NCBI GenBank assembly: GCA_964423345.1
Contig: CAYREV010000014.1
Location: 1-64,000, forward strand
Reading direction: 5' to 3'
Source of the DNA: CAYREV01 sp964423345
GTDB lineage: Bacteria; Bacteroidota; Rhodothermia; Balneolales; Balneolaceae
DNA: 64,000 bases
This document shows positions 33,442 through 44,367 of this stretch, one piece after another (within the stretch, counting starts at the first letter, position 1; the number at the start of each line of letters is the position of its first letter). The position numbers and the translations under genes are program-made. Below the pieces are notes generated by a model. It ran no database searches and had not been told where the DNA came from. It worked only from the letters and a program-made list of their open reading frames with translations.

Positions 33442-36342
33442 TTAATTCAGGAATTGGTCGAATTTGAGGGAAAGCAGGTAGATGGCTCCCAGGCGCGGAT
33501 TGCCGAAGGAGTTGACATAGTGCTCATTCAGGATATTGGTGCCGCTCAGCTTCACCGTCGTGTTCACGGAGGGCACTTTGTAGCTGACCTGTGCATCAAG
33601 CGTCCCGAAAGCGTCGATTACACCGCTTCCGAAAGAAGACTCCCACAGGAAGGCATCCTGCCAGCGGTAGACAACATTGAAGCCCAGGTTGGGAGTTACC
33701 TTCCGGTTCTGGAACTTGAGGTTGTAACGCCACTCGGGGGTGTTGTAGCTGGCCCTGAATCCCTGGTCGGTAAGGTCTTTCTGGGATATCAGGTCGTTAT
33801 ACGCCACATTGCCTCCGATGGAGTAGCCCTGCCCGAGTACATATTCCATGCCTACGGCGAAACCCTGCGCTTCGACTTTTCCGTCGGCGTTGACATCAAA
33901 GCCGTAACGCTGCAGGCGTCCTTCGACTCCGTCGGGGAAGTTATTGGTGATAATGGCCTCTTTTCCTGCGTCGCTGTCGGGGTCAAAACCCTGTACCGGA
34001 TCATATCCGTCCCGGGTATCCGTGTCGGTCAGGTCCACGGCCTGGGTAAAGTCAATTTCGGCAATGAAATCCTGGTAGGCGCTGTAGTAGTAATATGCGT
34101 CAATAAACAGGCGGTTGCCGATCAGGGATTTGTAGCCGATTTCGAAGGTGCTGACCTTTTCGGTTTTAAACTTTTCGAATTCGGGCGTCTCCAGCAGCTG
34201 CCGGGCCTGGGCGATCGATTGCCCCTCAGCCAGCGCTTCACGGGCCGCATTGACGCTTTCGGTCAGGTATACGGTGTTGGTTTCGAAATTATAGCGGTCT
34301 ACCAGTACCGGGTTGCTACCGATAAGACGGCGCGTGACCACATCCAGGTCGATAAACTGCGTCTGGGTAGTCGGAATCCGGAAGCCGCGCTGAAATGAGG
34401 CCCTGATGTTATGGTCGTCCGCCACCGTAAAGACCGTTGAAAAACGGGGTGAAAGCTGTCCCTCGAAATATTCATTCTTGTCGTACCGGAGCGAGCCCTG
34501 CAGGTCGAGCCGGTCGTCCATCAAGTCCTTGGACAACTGCACGTAGGCACCGAACTCGTCGATATCGAACTCTTCGCCGTTCGAGGTGAGGGCGAAGAGG
34601 GTACCCTCCGACTTAAGGTCATAGCGTCGGAGGCTGGCGCCTCCAATTATTTCGACCGTGGCCGGATCGACCATGTTTGAGAAATTATAGCTTGTTTCGG
34701 CATGCCACAGGCCGGATTTGTCCAGGAACATCGCACCGCCTTCGGAGATGGGGTTGTTCCGTATGGTATTGGCCATGTTTTCAAACTGTGAGCTGCCCGG
34801 CTGGGGCTGCGCCTGTTCGCCTGCAACACGCGCCAGTGCATGCGCCTCCTCTACGGTTGCCCCCTGGGTCCGTGCCCCTGCAAAGGTTTCAAAATAGGCC
34901 GGTACAAAGGTATCCAGGTTGATCAGGGTGGCCAGGGTGTTGGCTGCGTAGGTTTGGCCGGCATCTTCCTGGGTGGTGTAGGCGCGGACGAAGAAGTTGG
35001 GATTCTTAAGCTCGATTTTACCGGTCCAGATGGAAAAGTCGTCCAGTACGAAGCGGTCGTTTGCGGTATACACCGTACTCCCCGAGCCGTAGTTATACTG
35101 GCCCAGCAGTTCATAGTCGCCCGAAAGCAGGTAGTGCAGCGCGCCGCTCAGCTTAAGGCTTTCCGAGGTGTTGTCTACAAAAGAGGTTTCGGTATATCCC
35201 GTCGGGGTAAAAGCGCCCGCCTCACCGTCGGGAAGGAGGGTGCGGATGGCGGCAACCTGCTGGTTGCCCTGGGCAATCAGCCGATCGGCGATCTGCCCGA
35301 TGGTCAGCAGCGGTTCGCCGTATACGTTTACCCCGTCGTAGACCCGGTTGCCGTTGCGGGATGTTTCACCCCGAAGCACGGTGCCGAAGCTGGCAGGCCC
35401 GTGGTCGCGGTAATCCTGGGCTACGAAGTCGGCCGCGTTCAGGTACGAGAGGTTAAACTTGTAGGCAAACTTGTCGTTGACCGAATTGGCGAATCGAATG
35501 GAGTAGTCCTGGTAGAGCGATGGGTCTTCTACCTGCGAATCGATATGGTTGACCCCGGTCTTGACCTCGGCGGAAAGGCCCTGGTAGTCGAAGGGGCTTT
35601 TGCTGTTGAGCAGAAGTATGCCGTTCAGGGCGTTGGGCCCGTAAAGAGCCGAAGCCACGCCCGGCACCAGTTCCGCGCTTTCAAGGTCAAGGTCCGATAT
35701 ACCCACAACGTTACCCACCGGGAAGTTAAGGCCGGGGGCCTGGTTGTCAATACCATCTATGAGCTGTACAAAACGAACGTTGCCGTTGGCGTTGAACCCC
35801 CGGGTGTTTACGGATTTAAAGGTGATGCTCTGGGTGCTGAAGTCGACTCCCTTGAGGTGGGAGAGCGATTCGTAAAAGCTCGGTGTTGCCGACTGTTGCA
35901 GGTCTACCGCATCCATTTTTTCAATGGATACGGGCGATTCCAGGATGCTTTCCTCTACCCGGGAAGCAGAAACCACTACTTCATCGCCGAGAATGGCGGC
36001 CTCCTCCATTTCCACCGTCAGGTTTTCGGTAGGGGAATCCGTAATTTCCACTTCCGTGTTTTTGAAGCCTACCAGGCTGAAGACCAGCACTACCGGCGGG
36101 TCCTGGTTGAGAGAAAGGGAGAATTGCCCATCGGTCTTGGTCGAGGTACCGAGATACTTGTCCTTGACCCTGACATTTACCCCCGCCAGCGGGTCACCCG
36201 TTTCGGCATCGACAACGGTACCCGAAACACGGGTATCCAGGGTGTTGGAGATGGATTTAGAGGTCCCGTAATTGGGCAGGCTGAGCAAAAGTGCCGCAAC
36301 CGCTATAAAACAGAAGTATTTGTATGGTATCGAACAGCTCAT
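33442..36342 (-). CDS. TonB-dependent receptor with N-terminal carboxypeptidase-like domain
   Basis: 966-residue outer-membrane receptor. Signal peptide 1-28, then a CarboxypepD_reg-like domain (about 37-115: VSGTVVDAETGDPLAGVNV, FSLVGFKNTEVEI), TonB-box-like DEVVVSASR, plug domain (SFYESLSHLKGVDFS, NTRGFNANGNVRFVQLIDG, SALYGPNALNGILLL) and a 22-strand barrel with the TonB-type C-terminus. No SusD partner follows; instead an SGNH lipoprotein gene is 14 bases downstream. Imports an unknown ligand with TonB-ExbBD energy. Confidence 0.93.
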   Translation of the reverse strand: MSCSIPYKYFCFIAVAALLLSLPNYGTSKSISNTLDTRVSGTVVDAETGDPLAGVNVRVKDKYLGTSTKTDGQFSLSLNQDPPVVLVFSLVGFKNTEVEITDSPTENLTVEMEEAAILGDEVVVSASRVEESILESPVSIEKMDAVDLQQSATPSFYESLSHLKGVDFSTQSITFKSVNTRGFNANGNVRFVQLIDGIDNQAPGLNFPVGNVVGISDLDLESAELVPGVASALYGPNALNGILLLNSKSPFDYQGLSAEVKTGVNHIDSQVEDPSLYQDYSIRFANSVNDKFAYKFNLSYLNAADFVAQDYRDHGPASFGTVLRGETSRNGNRVYDGVNVYGEPLLTIGQIADRLIAQGNQQVAAIRTLLPDGEAGAFTPTGYTETSFVDNTSESLKLSGALHYLLSGDYELLGQYNYGSGSTVYTANDRFVLDDFSIWTGKIELKNPNFFVRAYTTQEDAGQTYAANTLATLINLDTFVPAYFETFAGARTQGATVEEAHALARVAGEQAQPQPGSSQFENMANTIRNNPISEGGAMFLDKSGLWHAETSYNFSNMVDPATVEIIGGASLRRYDLKSEGTLFALTSNGEEFDIDEFGAYVQLSKDLMDDRLDLQGSLRYDKNEYFEGQLSPRFSTVFTVADDHNIRASFQRGFRIPTTQTQFIDLDVVTRRLIGSNPVLVDRYNFETNTVYLTESVNAAREALAEGQSIAQARQLLETPEFEKFKTEKVSTFEIGYKSLIGNRLFIDAYYYYSAYQDFIAEIDFTQAVDLTDTDTRDGYDPVQGFDPDSDAGKEAIITNNFPDGVEGRLQRYGFDVNADGKVEAQGFAVGMEYVLGQGYSIGGNVAYNDLISQKDLTDQGFRASYNTPEWRYNLKFQNRKVTPNLGFNVVYRWQDAFLWESSFGSGVIDAFGTLDAQVSYKVPSVNTTVKLSGTNILNEHYVNSFGNPRLGAIYLLSLKFDQFLN

Positions 36343-36669
36343 ATTGGTGTATGTTTAAGATAAATGTTGAGTCTGAGGTAGAACGGCCGTTCAAATGCCT
36401 GAACGTAACCGAGTATTTGTTATCCCGACTGTGTTATTATTTCGGAAATTAAGCTTTTTAAATACAGAGTATTAAAACCTAATAAAACCGGTCTCTATTC
36501 TCTCCCCAAGCAAGAATAATAAAAGTATAGAGAACTTTTCTTAACAGTGTTAATCAACAAATAACTAAATCAAAATGAATATTAAAAATTTTTGAGCTCA
36601 GCCGGAAATTTATTTACCAGGTATGCTTTCGTATATTTGCCTGAATTATCATCATATATACTATACTGC
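36343..36669. promoter_or_regulatory. Divergent control region between TonB receptor and methyltransferase
   Basis: About 330 AT-rich bases with no gene. A 12-bp perfect palindrome GAACGGCCGTTC (36381-36392) sits 39 bases upstream of the receptor start and could be an operator. On the other side TATATTTG (36632-36639) matches TAnnTTTG and would drive the methyltransferase, whose ATG is 30 bases downstream. No terminator is visible. Confidence 0.55.
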
Positions 36670-37419
36670 ATGGACTGGTTTGAGGAGTGGTTTGACAGCC
36701 CTTTATATGAAAAATTGTATGCAAACAGGGACGAAGAAGAGGCCCGGCGACTGATAAAACTGTTGGAGAATGAGCTTGATTTGCACGCCTGTTCGAAGAT
36801 ATTGGACCTGGGTTGCGGACGCGGCCGTCATGCCATCAGCCTGAACAGGAAAGGGTACCGGGTAAAAGGGATCGACCTCTCACCGGAAGCGATAAAAACG
36901 GCGCGTGAAAAAGCGGATAAGATGGGGCTTGAGAATATCAGTTTTGAGGTTCGGGACATGCGGGACCCTCTCCCGGAATCCTTTGACGCCATTCTAAACC
37001 TCTTTACCACCTTCGGATATTTTAAGTCGGACCGGGAAAATGCACAGGTATTGGACAGTGTAGCCGGGATGTTGGAGCCCGGCGGGATATTTGTACTCGA
37101 TTACCTGAATGCCCGCAGGGTACGCAAAAACTATAAGTCCGGAGACAGCGGGGAGTTTCACGGTATCAGCTACCGTATTAAACGGTATATAAAGGACGGG
37201 GCCATCCACAAGGATATAGTGTTCGAAGGGGATAAGATTGACGGCAAAAGAAAATATTCCGAGCGGGTAAAGCTGTATGAGCTGGATTGGTTCCGGGAGG
37301 AGTTAGCTAAAAGAGGACTCCTTATTGACCATGTGTACGGCGATTACCAGGGTAGCGATTTTGATCCCGCATCCAGCGGCCGCTTGATAATTATCAGTCA
37401 CCGCAATGAACACAGCTGA
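36670..37419 (+). CDS. SAM-dependent class I methyltransferase
   Basis: 249 residues from MDWFEEWFDSP. Rossmann motif I ILDLGCGRGRHAISL (about 43-57), motif II GIDLSPEAIKTAREKA, and a DAILNLFTTFGYF segment. The same pattern is seen in many Bacteroidota methyltransferases annotated as class I or 'methyltransferase domain 25'. Substrate unknown. An upstream in-frame start (36592) adds 26 residues without a Shine-Dalgarno motif and is unlikely. Confidence 0.86.
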   Translation: MDWFEEWFDSPLYEKLYANRDEEEARRLIKLLENELDLHACSKILDLGCGRGRHAISLNRKGYRVKGIDLSPEAIKTAREKADKMGLENISFEVRDMRDPLPESFDAILNLFTTFGYFKSDRENAQVLDSVAGMLEPGGIFVLDYLNARRVRKNYKSGDSGEFHGISYRIKRYIKDGAIHKDIVFEGDKIDGKRKYSERVKLYELDWFREELAKRGLLIDHVYGDYQGSDFDPASSGRLIIISHRNEHS

Positions 37420-37510
37420 AAGGCAGGGAAGCATCTATCCGCACCTCCAATCTCCGAGGCTGCCGGGATTCCTTCCGGGGACTTCCAGGGCCGGGATTCA
37501 ATCTCCAACC

Positions 37511-38179
37511 CTATAACACCGTCTGCGGGAGCACTTCCTCGGCACCGTGGGGCGGTTTGTCCAGGGTCCAGGTTTCAAAATAGAGGTGCCTCTCGGAGCC
37601 CATGCGCTTGCTGTTGATGCTGAAAAAACGGAAGTCAGGACCCACCAGCGGTTTGAAAGCTTTGAAAAGCAGGGGATAGATATTTTCTTTGGAAAACAGA
37701 TGCAGGTCAAAACCGTTGTGGGCCTGTTCCTTATACAGGACCAGGTGCGCCTCGAGCAGCACTTCGCTCAGCTCTTCCTTGAAGTGGCCCACGTTGGAAT
37801 CGCGGTCGATCCCCAGGGATGAGAAGGGGAGGTCGCCGTCCAGTACCTCCTTTTCGGAAATAATGATGGCGTCTCCCACATCGGCCTGCGACAGGGCATC
37901 TCCCGCATTGTCGTATACCTCCCCCTTGCAATGGAAGCGGTATGCATTGAATGCCTCGTCAAAAGCGCTGAGGATCTCTTTCCACTTTTCCAGCGTATTA
38001 ATGCCGAATATCTCTTTCCTCAGCCGGGTGCCGGTAATATAAAACTTGGAATAGGTGGGGGTGGGCTTCATAAAATCCTCGAGAGAAGCCTCTTTCTCTT
38101 CCTGGGTTTTGTTGGCGTTGCGTTTCGCCAGCTTATCCAGCCTCAGGTCGTGGTCGAAAAACAGTTTAAAGATATCCAT
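37511..38179 (-). CDS. Conserved-looking protein of unknown function
   Basis: 222 residues, no signal peptide or membrane helix. It starts MDIFKLFFDHDLRLDKLAKR, has a mixed alpha/beta middle (FYITGTRLRKEIFGI, WKEILSAFDEAFNAYRFHC, DAIIISEKEVLDG) and ends PPHGAEEVLPQTVL. I do not recognise the family. It lies downstream of the pyrophosphatase terminator, alone on the minus strand, so it is probably its own unit. Base composition and codon use look like the neighbours. Confidence 0.62.
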   Translation of the reverse strand: MDIFKLFFDHDLRLDKLAKRNANKTQEEKEASLEDFMKPTPTYSKFYITGTRLRKEIFGINTLEKWKEILSAFDEAFNAYRFHCKGEVYDNAGDALSQADVGDAIIISEKEVLDGDLPFSSLGIDRDSNVGHFKEELSEVLLEAHLVLYKEQAHNGFDLHLFSKENIYPLLFKAFKPLVGPDFRFFSINSKRMGSERHLYFETWTLDKPPHGAEEVLPQTVL

Positions 38180-38272
38180 ATAAAAGGGTGTTTGGCATTC
38201 GGAACCATAAGATACGCATTAGAGCGTAGGCCTTAAAATAATTACGTTTCAAGCTTCCCGGCTGTTAACCTA

Positions 38273-38307
38273 AAAAAGCCCTGTGCCGGAAGGCTACAGG
38301 GCTTTTT
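38273..38307 (-). terminator. Terminator of the prs-rplY-pth-hppA unit
   Basis: Twelve-bp stem 38273-38284/38296-38307 with an 11-base loop that can pair further, followed by T-runs on both strands. It lies 18 bases beyond the pyrophosphatase stop and would also stop plus-strand transcription. Confidence 0.88.
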
Positions 38308-38324
38308 AGTCGTACGCTTACTGC

Positions 38325-40517
<2,193 letters not shown>

Positions 40518-40552
40518 GTTAGCGTTGATTTATGGTCAGCGTTAGTAGTCGT

Positions 40553-41110
40553 TTAGTTGAAAACATTCATAGTCTTTTCAATGCCTTCGGTCACAAAATG
40601 CAGGGCGGCATCGACGGCTTTGTTCAGGGTATTGTCCATAACTTCGCCTTCCTCGCTGCTAAAGCGGGAAAGCACGTAATTTACCTGCTCGCCCTCCCTG
40701 AATTCATTGCCTATGCCTATTCGAAGGCGCGGGAAGGCATCGGTGCCCAGTTTCCGGATGATATCCCTGACTCCGTTGTGCCCCGCCGCACTTCCCTTGG
40801 GGCGCACCCTGATTTTCCCAATGGGGATATCCAGATCGTCGTAGCAGACCAGGCATTCGGCCGGGTCTATCTTGTAGTAGTGCAGGATCTGTTGTACGGC
40901 ATCGCCACTCCGGTTCATAAAGGTAGCCGGTTTCACCAGGTATATTTTTTGTCGTCTGTAGCGGACATCACCTATATGAAAAGGGCCTTTACCAGGCCCT
41001 ATTTTGGCCGACAGCTCTGCTGCCAGCCGGTCGATGAGTTCAAAGCCGACGTTATGGCGGGTGCCAGCGTACTTACTTCCCGGATTTCCCAGACCTACTA
41101 TAACAGGCAT
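40553..41110 (-). CDS. pth: Peptidyl-tRNA hydrolase
   Basis: Frees tRNA from prematurely released peptidyl-tRNA. 185 residues: VGLGNPGSKYAGTRHNVGFE with Asn10 and catalytic His19, FMNRSGDAV, CYDDLDIPIGKIRVR with the essential Asp, and GSAAGHNGVRDI. Located 28 bases after rplY on the minus strand, the usual rplY-pth order. Confidence 0.97.
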   Translation of the reverse strand: MPVIVGLGNPGSKYAGTRHNVGFELIDRLAAELSAKIGPGKGPFHIGDVRYRRQKIYLVKPATFMNRSGDAVQQILHYYKIDPAECLVCYDDLDIPIGKIRVRPKGSAAGHNGVRDIIRKLGTDAFPRLRIGIGNEFREGEQVNYVLSRFSSEEGEVMDNTLNKAVDAALHFVTEGIEKTMNVFN

Positions 41111-41138
41111 AAGGTATTACGCTGGTTTAAGAAAGACA

Positions 41139-41864
41139 CTATTCAGTGGTTTCTTCTTCGCCTTCACCTTCACCTTCGCCTTCTTCCCCTTCGCCTTCTG
41201 CGGCTTCACCTTCAACGGGCTCTTCGCCTTCTGCGAGCTCTTCACCCTCTTCAGGTTCTTCGGGCTCTTCTTCGGTAATAAGAGAAGAAGTAAGCAGGGC
41301 TTCTGACTTCGGAGGACGAATGGTAACAATGGTCCGGCTCAGATCGTCAAGCGGGATGATACCTTCCAGCTCCAGGTCGCGCACGTGAAGCGAGTCGCCG
41401 ATCTCAAGCTCAGAGATGTCGACCGAGTAATCTCCCGGTATCCTGTCGGGATACACCCGGATGCGAAGAATATGCATGGGCTGGAAAACACGTCCGCCGC
41501 CCTCGGTGACTCCCACAGCGGTGCCGATGAGGCGAATAGGCACACTGAGTGTTACCTTGTGGTCGTCATCCAGTACATAGAAGTCGGCATGGATAGCCCG
41601 ATCTGAAATGGGATGAAATTCGGCTTTCTTGAGCAGGGTCCGGTAGGTTTCGCCATCGATATCCAACTCGATGATCTGGCGCTTGCTCTGGGAAAGAATT
41701 TGTTTTTCAAGTTCAAGTTCGTCAAGGGAAAAGTGAACGTTTTCTTCCACTTCGGGGCCGTACAATACGCATGGAACCCTTTTGGAATCGCGAAGCGTTT
41801 CTGCAACCTTGCGGCCTGTTTTCCTCTTTTCGCCTTTTATTTCTATTACTTCTGGAGTAGTCAT
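41139..41864 (-). CDS. rplY: 50S ribosomal protein L25/general stress protein Ctc
   Basis: 5S-rRNA-binding protein. 241 residues: an L25-like N-terminal domain (EIKGEKRKTGRKVAETLRDSKRVPCVLYG), the CTC-type C-terminal domain (FQPMHILRIRVYPDRIPGDYSVDISELEIGDSLHVRDL), then a long tail of about 45 residues made almost only of Glu, Gly and Ala with alternating EGE units. The tail is unusually acidic. Part of prs-rplY-pth. Confidence 0.96.
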   Translation of the reverse strand: MTTPEVIEIKGEKRKTGRKVAETLRDSKRVPCVLYGPEVEENVHFSLDELELEKQILSQSKRQIIELDIDGETYRTLLKKAEFHPISDRAIHADFYVLDDDHKVTLSVPIRLIGTAVGVTEGGGRVFQPMHILRIRVYPDRIPGDYSVDISELEIGDSLHVRDLELEGIIPLDDLSRTIVTIRPPKSEALLTSSLITEEEPEEPEEGEELAEGEEPVEGEAAEGEGEEGEGEGEGEEETTE

Positions 41865-41884
41865 TGTTTTGTCTGTTGTTGATT

Positions 41885-41933
41885 ACCACGGATACACGAA
41901 CGGTTAAGTCTGTAGCATTCGTGTTATTGTGGT
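41885..41933 (-). promoter_or_regulatory. Stem-loop between prs and rplY
   Basis: Two paired arms, 41885-41889 with 41929-41933 and 41894-41900 with 41918-41924, make an imperfect hairpin with a 17-base loop. It sits in the 92-base prs-rplY spacer and has no T-run, so it is not a terminator; it could be an mRNA processing or stability element. Confidence 0.35.
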
Positions 41934-41956
41934 TAAAAATTTGCTGCTATTTCAAT

Positions 41957-42889
41957 TTAGTCATCAAAAAGTGCACTGATTGTGTCGTTGGTGTGGATAC
42001 GCTGTATCGCTTCCGCGAAAATACCCGCAACGCTCAAAACCTTGATCTTGCTCGACGGTTTGCGCAACGGCACGGTATCGGTAACCAACAGCTGGTCGAT
42101 CGGTGAATCATCAATGCGCTGGTACGCCGGCCCGGACAGTATAGGGTGCGTACAAGTGGCGATGATGCTCAGGGCACCCCGCTCCTTAAGGGCGGATGCC
42201 GCATTGGTAAGCGTCCCCGCCGTGTCAATAAGATCATCAACAATAAGTACGTTCTTGCCTTCAACCTCACCGACGATGTTCATTACTTCAGCTACATTCT
42301 GTTTGGGCCTGCGCTTGTCAATAAAGGCAAGCCTCGCACCAAGCCTCTTGGCATAGGAACGAGACATTTTCAGGCTTCCCACATCGGGAGCCACAACCAC
42401 CAGGTTCTCAATGGGGTGTTCCTGAAAATGATCAATGAACAATCGACTTGCATACAGGTGATCGAGAGGGATATCAAAAAACCCCTGGATCTGGGCTGCG
42501 TGCAAGTCCATTGTTAAAATACGGTCAGCCCCCGCCTCCGTCAACAGGTTAGCCATCAGCTTTGAAGCTATGGATACCCGGGGCTGGTCTTTCCGATCCT
42601 GCCGGGCATAGCCAAAATAGGGCATAACGGCGGTGACTCTTTTGGCCGAGGCGCGTTTGGCTGCATCAAGCAGAAGCAGCAGCTCCAAAATGTTATCGCT
42701 CGGCGGCGGTGTCGACTGAACGACAAAAATATCTTCTCCGCGAATGCTTTGTTCATACTTCACATAAAGCTCCCCGTCGGAAAAAGGCTTGATGGTGACC
42801 TCTCCCAGTTCCGTGCCATAATGCTCGGCGATGGCTCGTGTAAGAGCCTGGTTGCTGCGCCCTGCAAATATGGCTAACGGTGTATCCAA
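41957..42889 (-). CDS. prs: Ribose-phosphate pyrophosphokinase
   Basis: Makes PRPP from ribose-5-phosphate and ATP. Motifs: FAGRSNQ, PPPSDNILELLLLLDAAKR, PYFGYARQDRK, KMSRSYAKRLGARLAFIDKRR, VLIVDDLIDTAGT. I chose TTG 42889: AAAGG lies five bases upstream and the product is 310 residues, the family length. ATG 42943 is possible but has AAAGG touching it and sits inside a terminator-like hairpin. The open frame continues further back through the tRNA-Gln gene, which is an artefact. Confidence 0.95.
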   Translation of the reverse strand: MDTPLAIFAGRSNQALTRAIAEHYGTELGEVTIKPFSDGELYVKYEQSIRGEDIFVVQSTPPPSDNILELLLLLDAAKRASAKRVTAVMPYFGYARQDRKDQPRVSIASKLMANLLTEAGADRILTMDLHAAQIQGFFDIPLDHLYASRLFIDHFQEHPIENLVVVAPDVGSLKMSRSYAKRLGARLAFIDKRRPKQNVAEVMNIVGEVEGKNVLIVDDLIDTAGTLTNAASALKERGALSIIATCTHPILSGPAYQRIDDSPIDQLLVTDTVPLRKPSSKIKVLSVAGIFAEAIQRIHTNDTISALFDD

Positions 42890-42911
42890 GGAGACCTTTG
42901 CGTTCGAAGTT

Positions 42912-42950
42912 TGAATAAACAAAAAGGATGGCTTTGCAGTCATCCTTTGT
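42912..42950 (-). terminator. Terminator-like hairpin after tRNA-Gln
   Basis: Minus strand: an eight-bp stem (AAAGGATG pairing with CATCCTTT, 42919-42945 region) followed by TTTTTGTTTATT. It lies just after the tRNA 3' end and overlaps the ATG at 42943, which favours the downstream TTG as the prs start. Confidence 0.6.
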
Positions 42951-42963
42951 ATCAAAATATATG

Positions 42964-43034
42964 TTGGCCGGGGAGGATTCGAACCCCCACTGGCGAGACC
43001 AAAACCCGCTGTCCTGCCATTAGACGACCGGCCA
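42964..43034 (-). tRNA. tRNA-Gln (anticodon TTG)
   Basis: A complete cloverleaf on the minus strand: acceptor stem TGGCCGG/CCGGCCA (7 bp), D arm, anticodon stem GCGGG/CTCGC with loop TTTTGGT giving anticodon TTG, T arm GGGGG/CCTCC with TTCGAAT. Discriminator A; CCA is not encoded. 71 bases. It precedes prs, an order that I recall from several other bacteria. The 298 bases upstream to YtxH show nothing else. Confidence 0.97.
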
Positions 43035-43332
43035 ATAATTCCTGAATTTGACAGATTTTGATGATATGAATTTACCTCTTTGGAATCAAGGAGAAATTGC
43101 ACTTTTAAAAACTTTGCAGGCCCTGCACTTTCTCGGTTTGCAGTAGGTGCGAAGCCGGTAGATGCTGCCCGGTAAAGAGTCGTACGCTCGTTACGGATTC
43201 ATTTTCCTTATTCATTGTGCGCCGGCTCTCCGTCGGGTGCCGGCGATGCCACACTTGGCCGGCCGGCATATGGCATCAGCGTGGGTGGCCGGTCATATCC
43301 GGTGAAGAAGCTCCTCGTGGTATGGAGCCTAC

Positions 43333-43635
43333 TCAGCTATCTAACAGGGCACGGTCGTCCAGATCCAGCTCTTCGGTAGCCTCGTAGAGGTCGGGGATGT
43401 TATTCTTGATTCCCTGATGGACGCGCCGCCGCAGCTCTTCAAGGCGCTTTTCACTCTTGTCGAGGGCATTGTTTCGACGATCGGAGGCCCAGTTGGCCAG
43501 GCCGCCGGCCCGTTTGTTGATCCAGTTCCTGGTTTGTTTACCGCTTTCGGGAGCCAGCAGCAGGCCGAGAGCAAGTCCGCCGGCAAAAGAGGTTGAAACC
43601 ATTAGCATTTTGGTGAATAGTGAGCGCTTTGCCAT
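43333..43635 (-). CDS. YtxH domain protein
   Basis: 100 residues with one membrane segment near 10-30 (MLMVSTSFAGGLALGLLLAPESG), a Lys/Arg-rich stretch and a charged helical tail. The LLLAPESGKQTR motif is characteristic of YtxH proteins, often general-stress proteins. A single gene, divergent from the PyrR-like gene. Confidence 0.86.
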   Translation of the reverse strand: MAKRSLFTKMLMVSTSFAGGLALGLLLAPESGKQTRNWINKRAGGLANWASDRRNNALDKSEKRLEELRRRVHQGIKNNIPDLYEATEELDLDDRALLDS

Positions 43636-43780
43636 GATGATCTCTCCGTTTTATTCTATTGGTAGCTTGCTTCCTTGTTTGCTACATTAATATAGTTAAA
43701 TACTTTTATTTATATAACGACTTCTTTCTTTAACGAACAGCAAGGTAAATTAATATGCCCGGGACAGGCCGGGTACCGCT

Positions 43781-44287
43781 ATGGAAACAACGGATGAATT
43801 GGTTTTGATGAGCGGCCGGCGGATTGAGCGGTCGCTGAAACGCATTGCACATCAAATTCTTGAAGCAAACAGGGAAGGCAAGCCGATTACACTCTTCGGT
43901 ATCCGGGAGCGGGGTTATGCCGTTGCCGAAACACTATTGGGCTACCTCGAAAATCTTTGTGACTATAACCTCAGCCTGCAGCCCATCGATCTTGAGGCGG
44001 ATAAGCCGCTGGAGGATGACCTCTCCCTGGAAGCGCAGTATATTCTGCTGGTGGATGATGTTATATTTTCCGGAACGACCATGTTTAAAGCCCTTAACCT
44101 GCTTTTTGAACGGGGTGGGGCGGACCAGATCCATACCGTTGCACTGGTTGACCGGGGACATCGGAAGTTCCCTGTTACGGCCGAATTCATCGGGATGGAT
44201 CTGCCTACAAAACTGGATGAGCATGTGACCGTGGAGGTGAAGGGAGATGAGATCTGCCGGGTGGTGCTCACCCCGTCTTTTCATTAG
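43781..44287 (+). CDS. PyrR-like phosphoribosyltransferase
   Basis: 168-residue type I phosphoribosyltransferase: PRPP loop ILLVDDVIFSGTT (88-100) and the VDRGHRKFPVTAEFIGMDLPTKL segment that is typical of PyrR. Whether it binds pyr mRNA or has uracil phosphoribosyltransferase activity is unclear; it could also be a generic PRTase. No pyr gene is adjacent. Confidence 0.85.
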   Translation: METTDELVLMSGRRIERSLKRIAHQILEANREGKPITLFGIRERGYAVAETLLGYLENLCDYNLSLQPIDLEADKPLEDDLSLEAQYILLVDDVIFSGTTMFKALNLLFERGGADQIHTVALVDRGHRKFPVTAEFIGMDLPTKLDEHVTVEVKGDEICRVVLTPSFH

Positions 44288-44367
44288 CCGCCCTTTACCG
44301 ACACAGAAAAAAATAGTATCTTGGGCGATAATTAAACAGCCAATTCCATATCTACGTTAAACTACAG

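Noticed and set aside
31931..36363. Long plus-strand frames of 482 and 507 codons opposite the SGNH copy 2 and TonB-receptor genes
   Set aside because: They lack domains and follow the third-base bias of the true minus-strand genes.
42890..43102. N-terminal extension of prs reading RSSNGRTAGFG and SNPPRP
   Set aside because: This is the tRNA-Gln gene translated, a common artefact; prs starts downstream.
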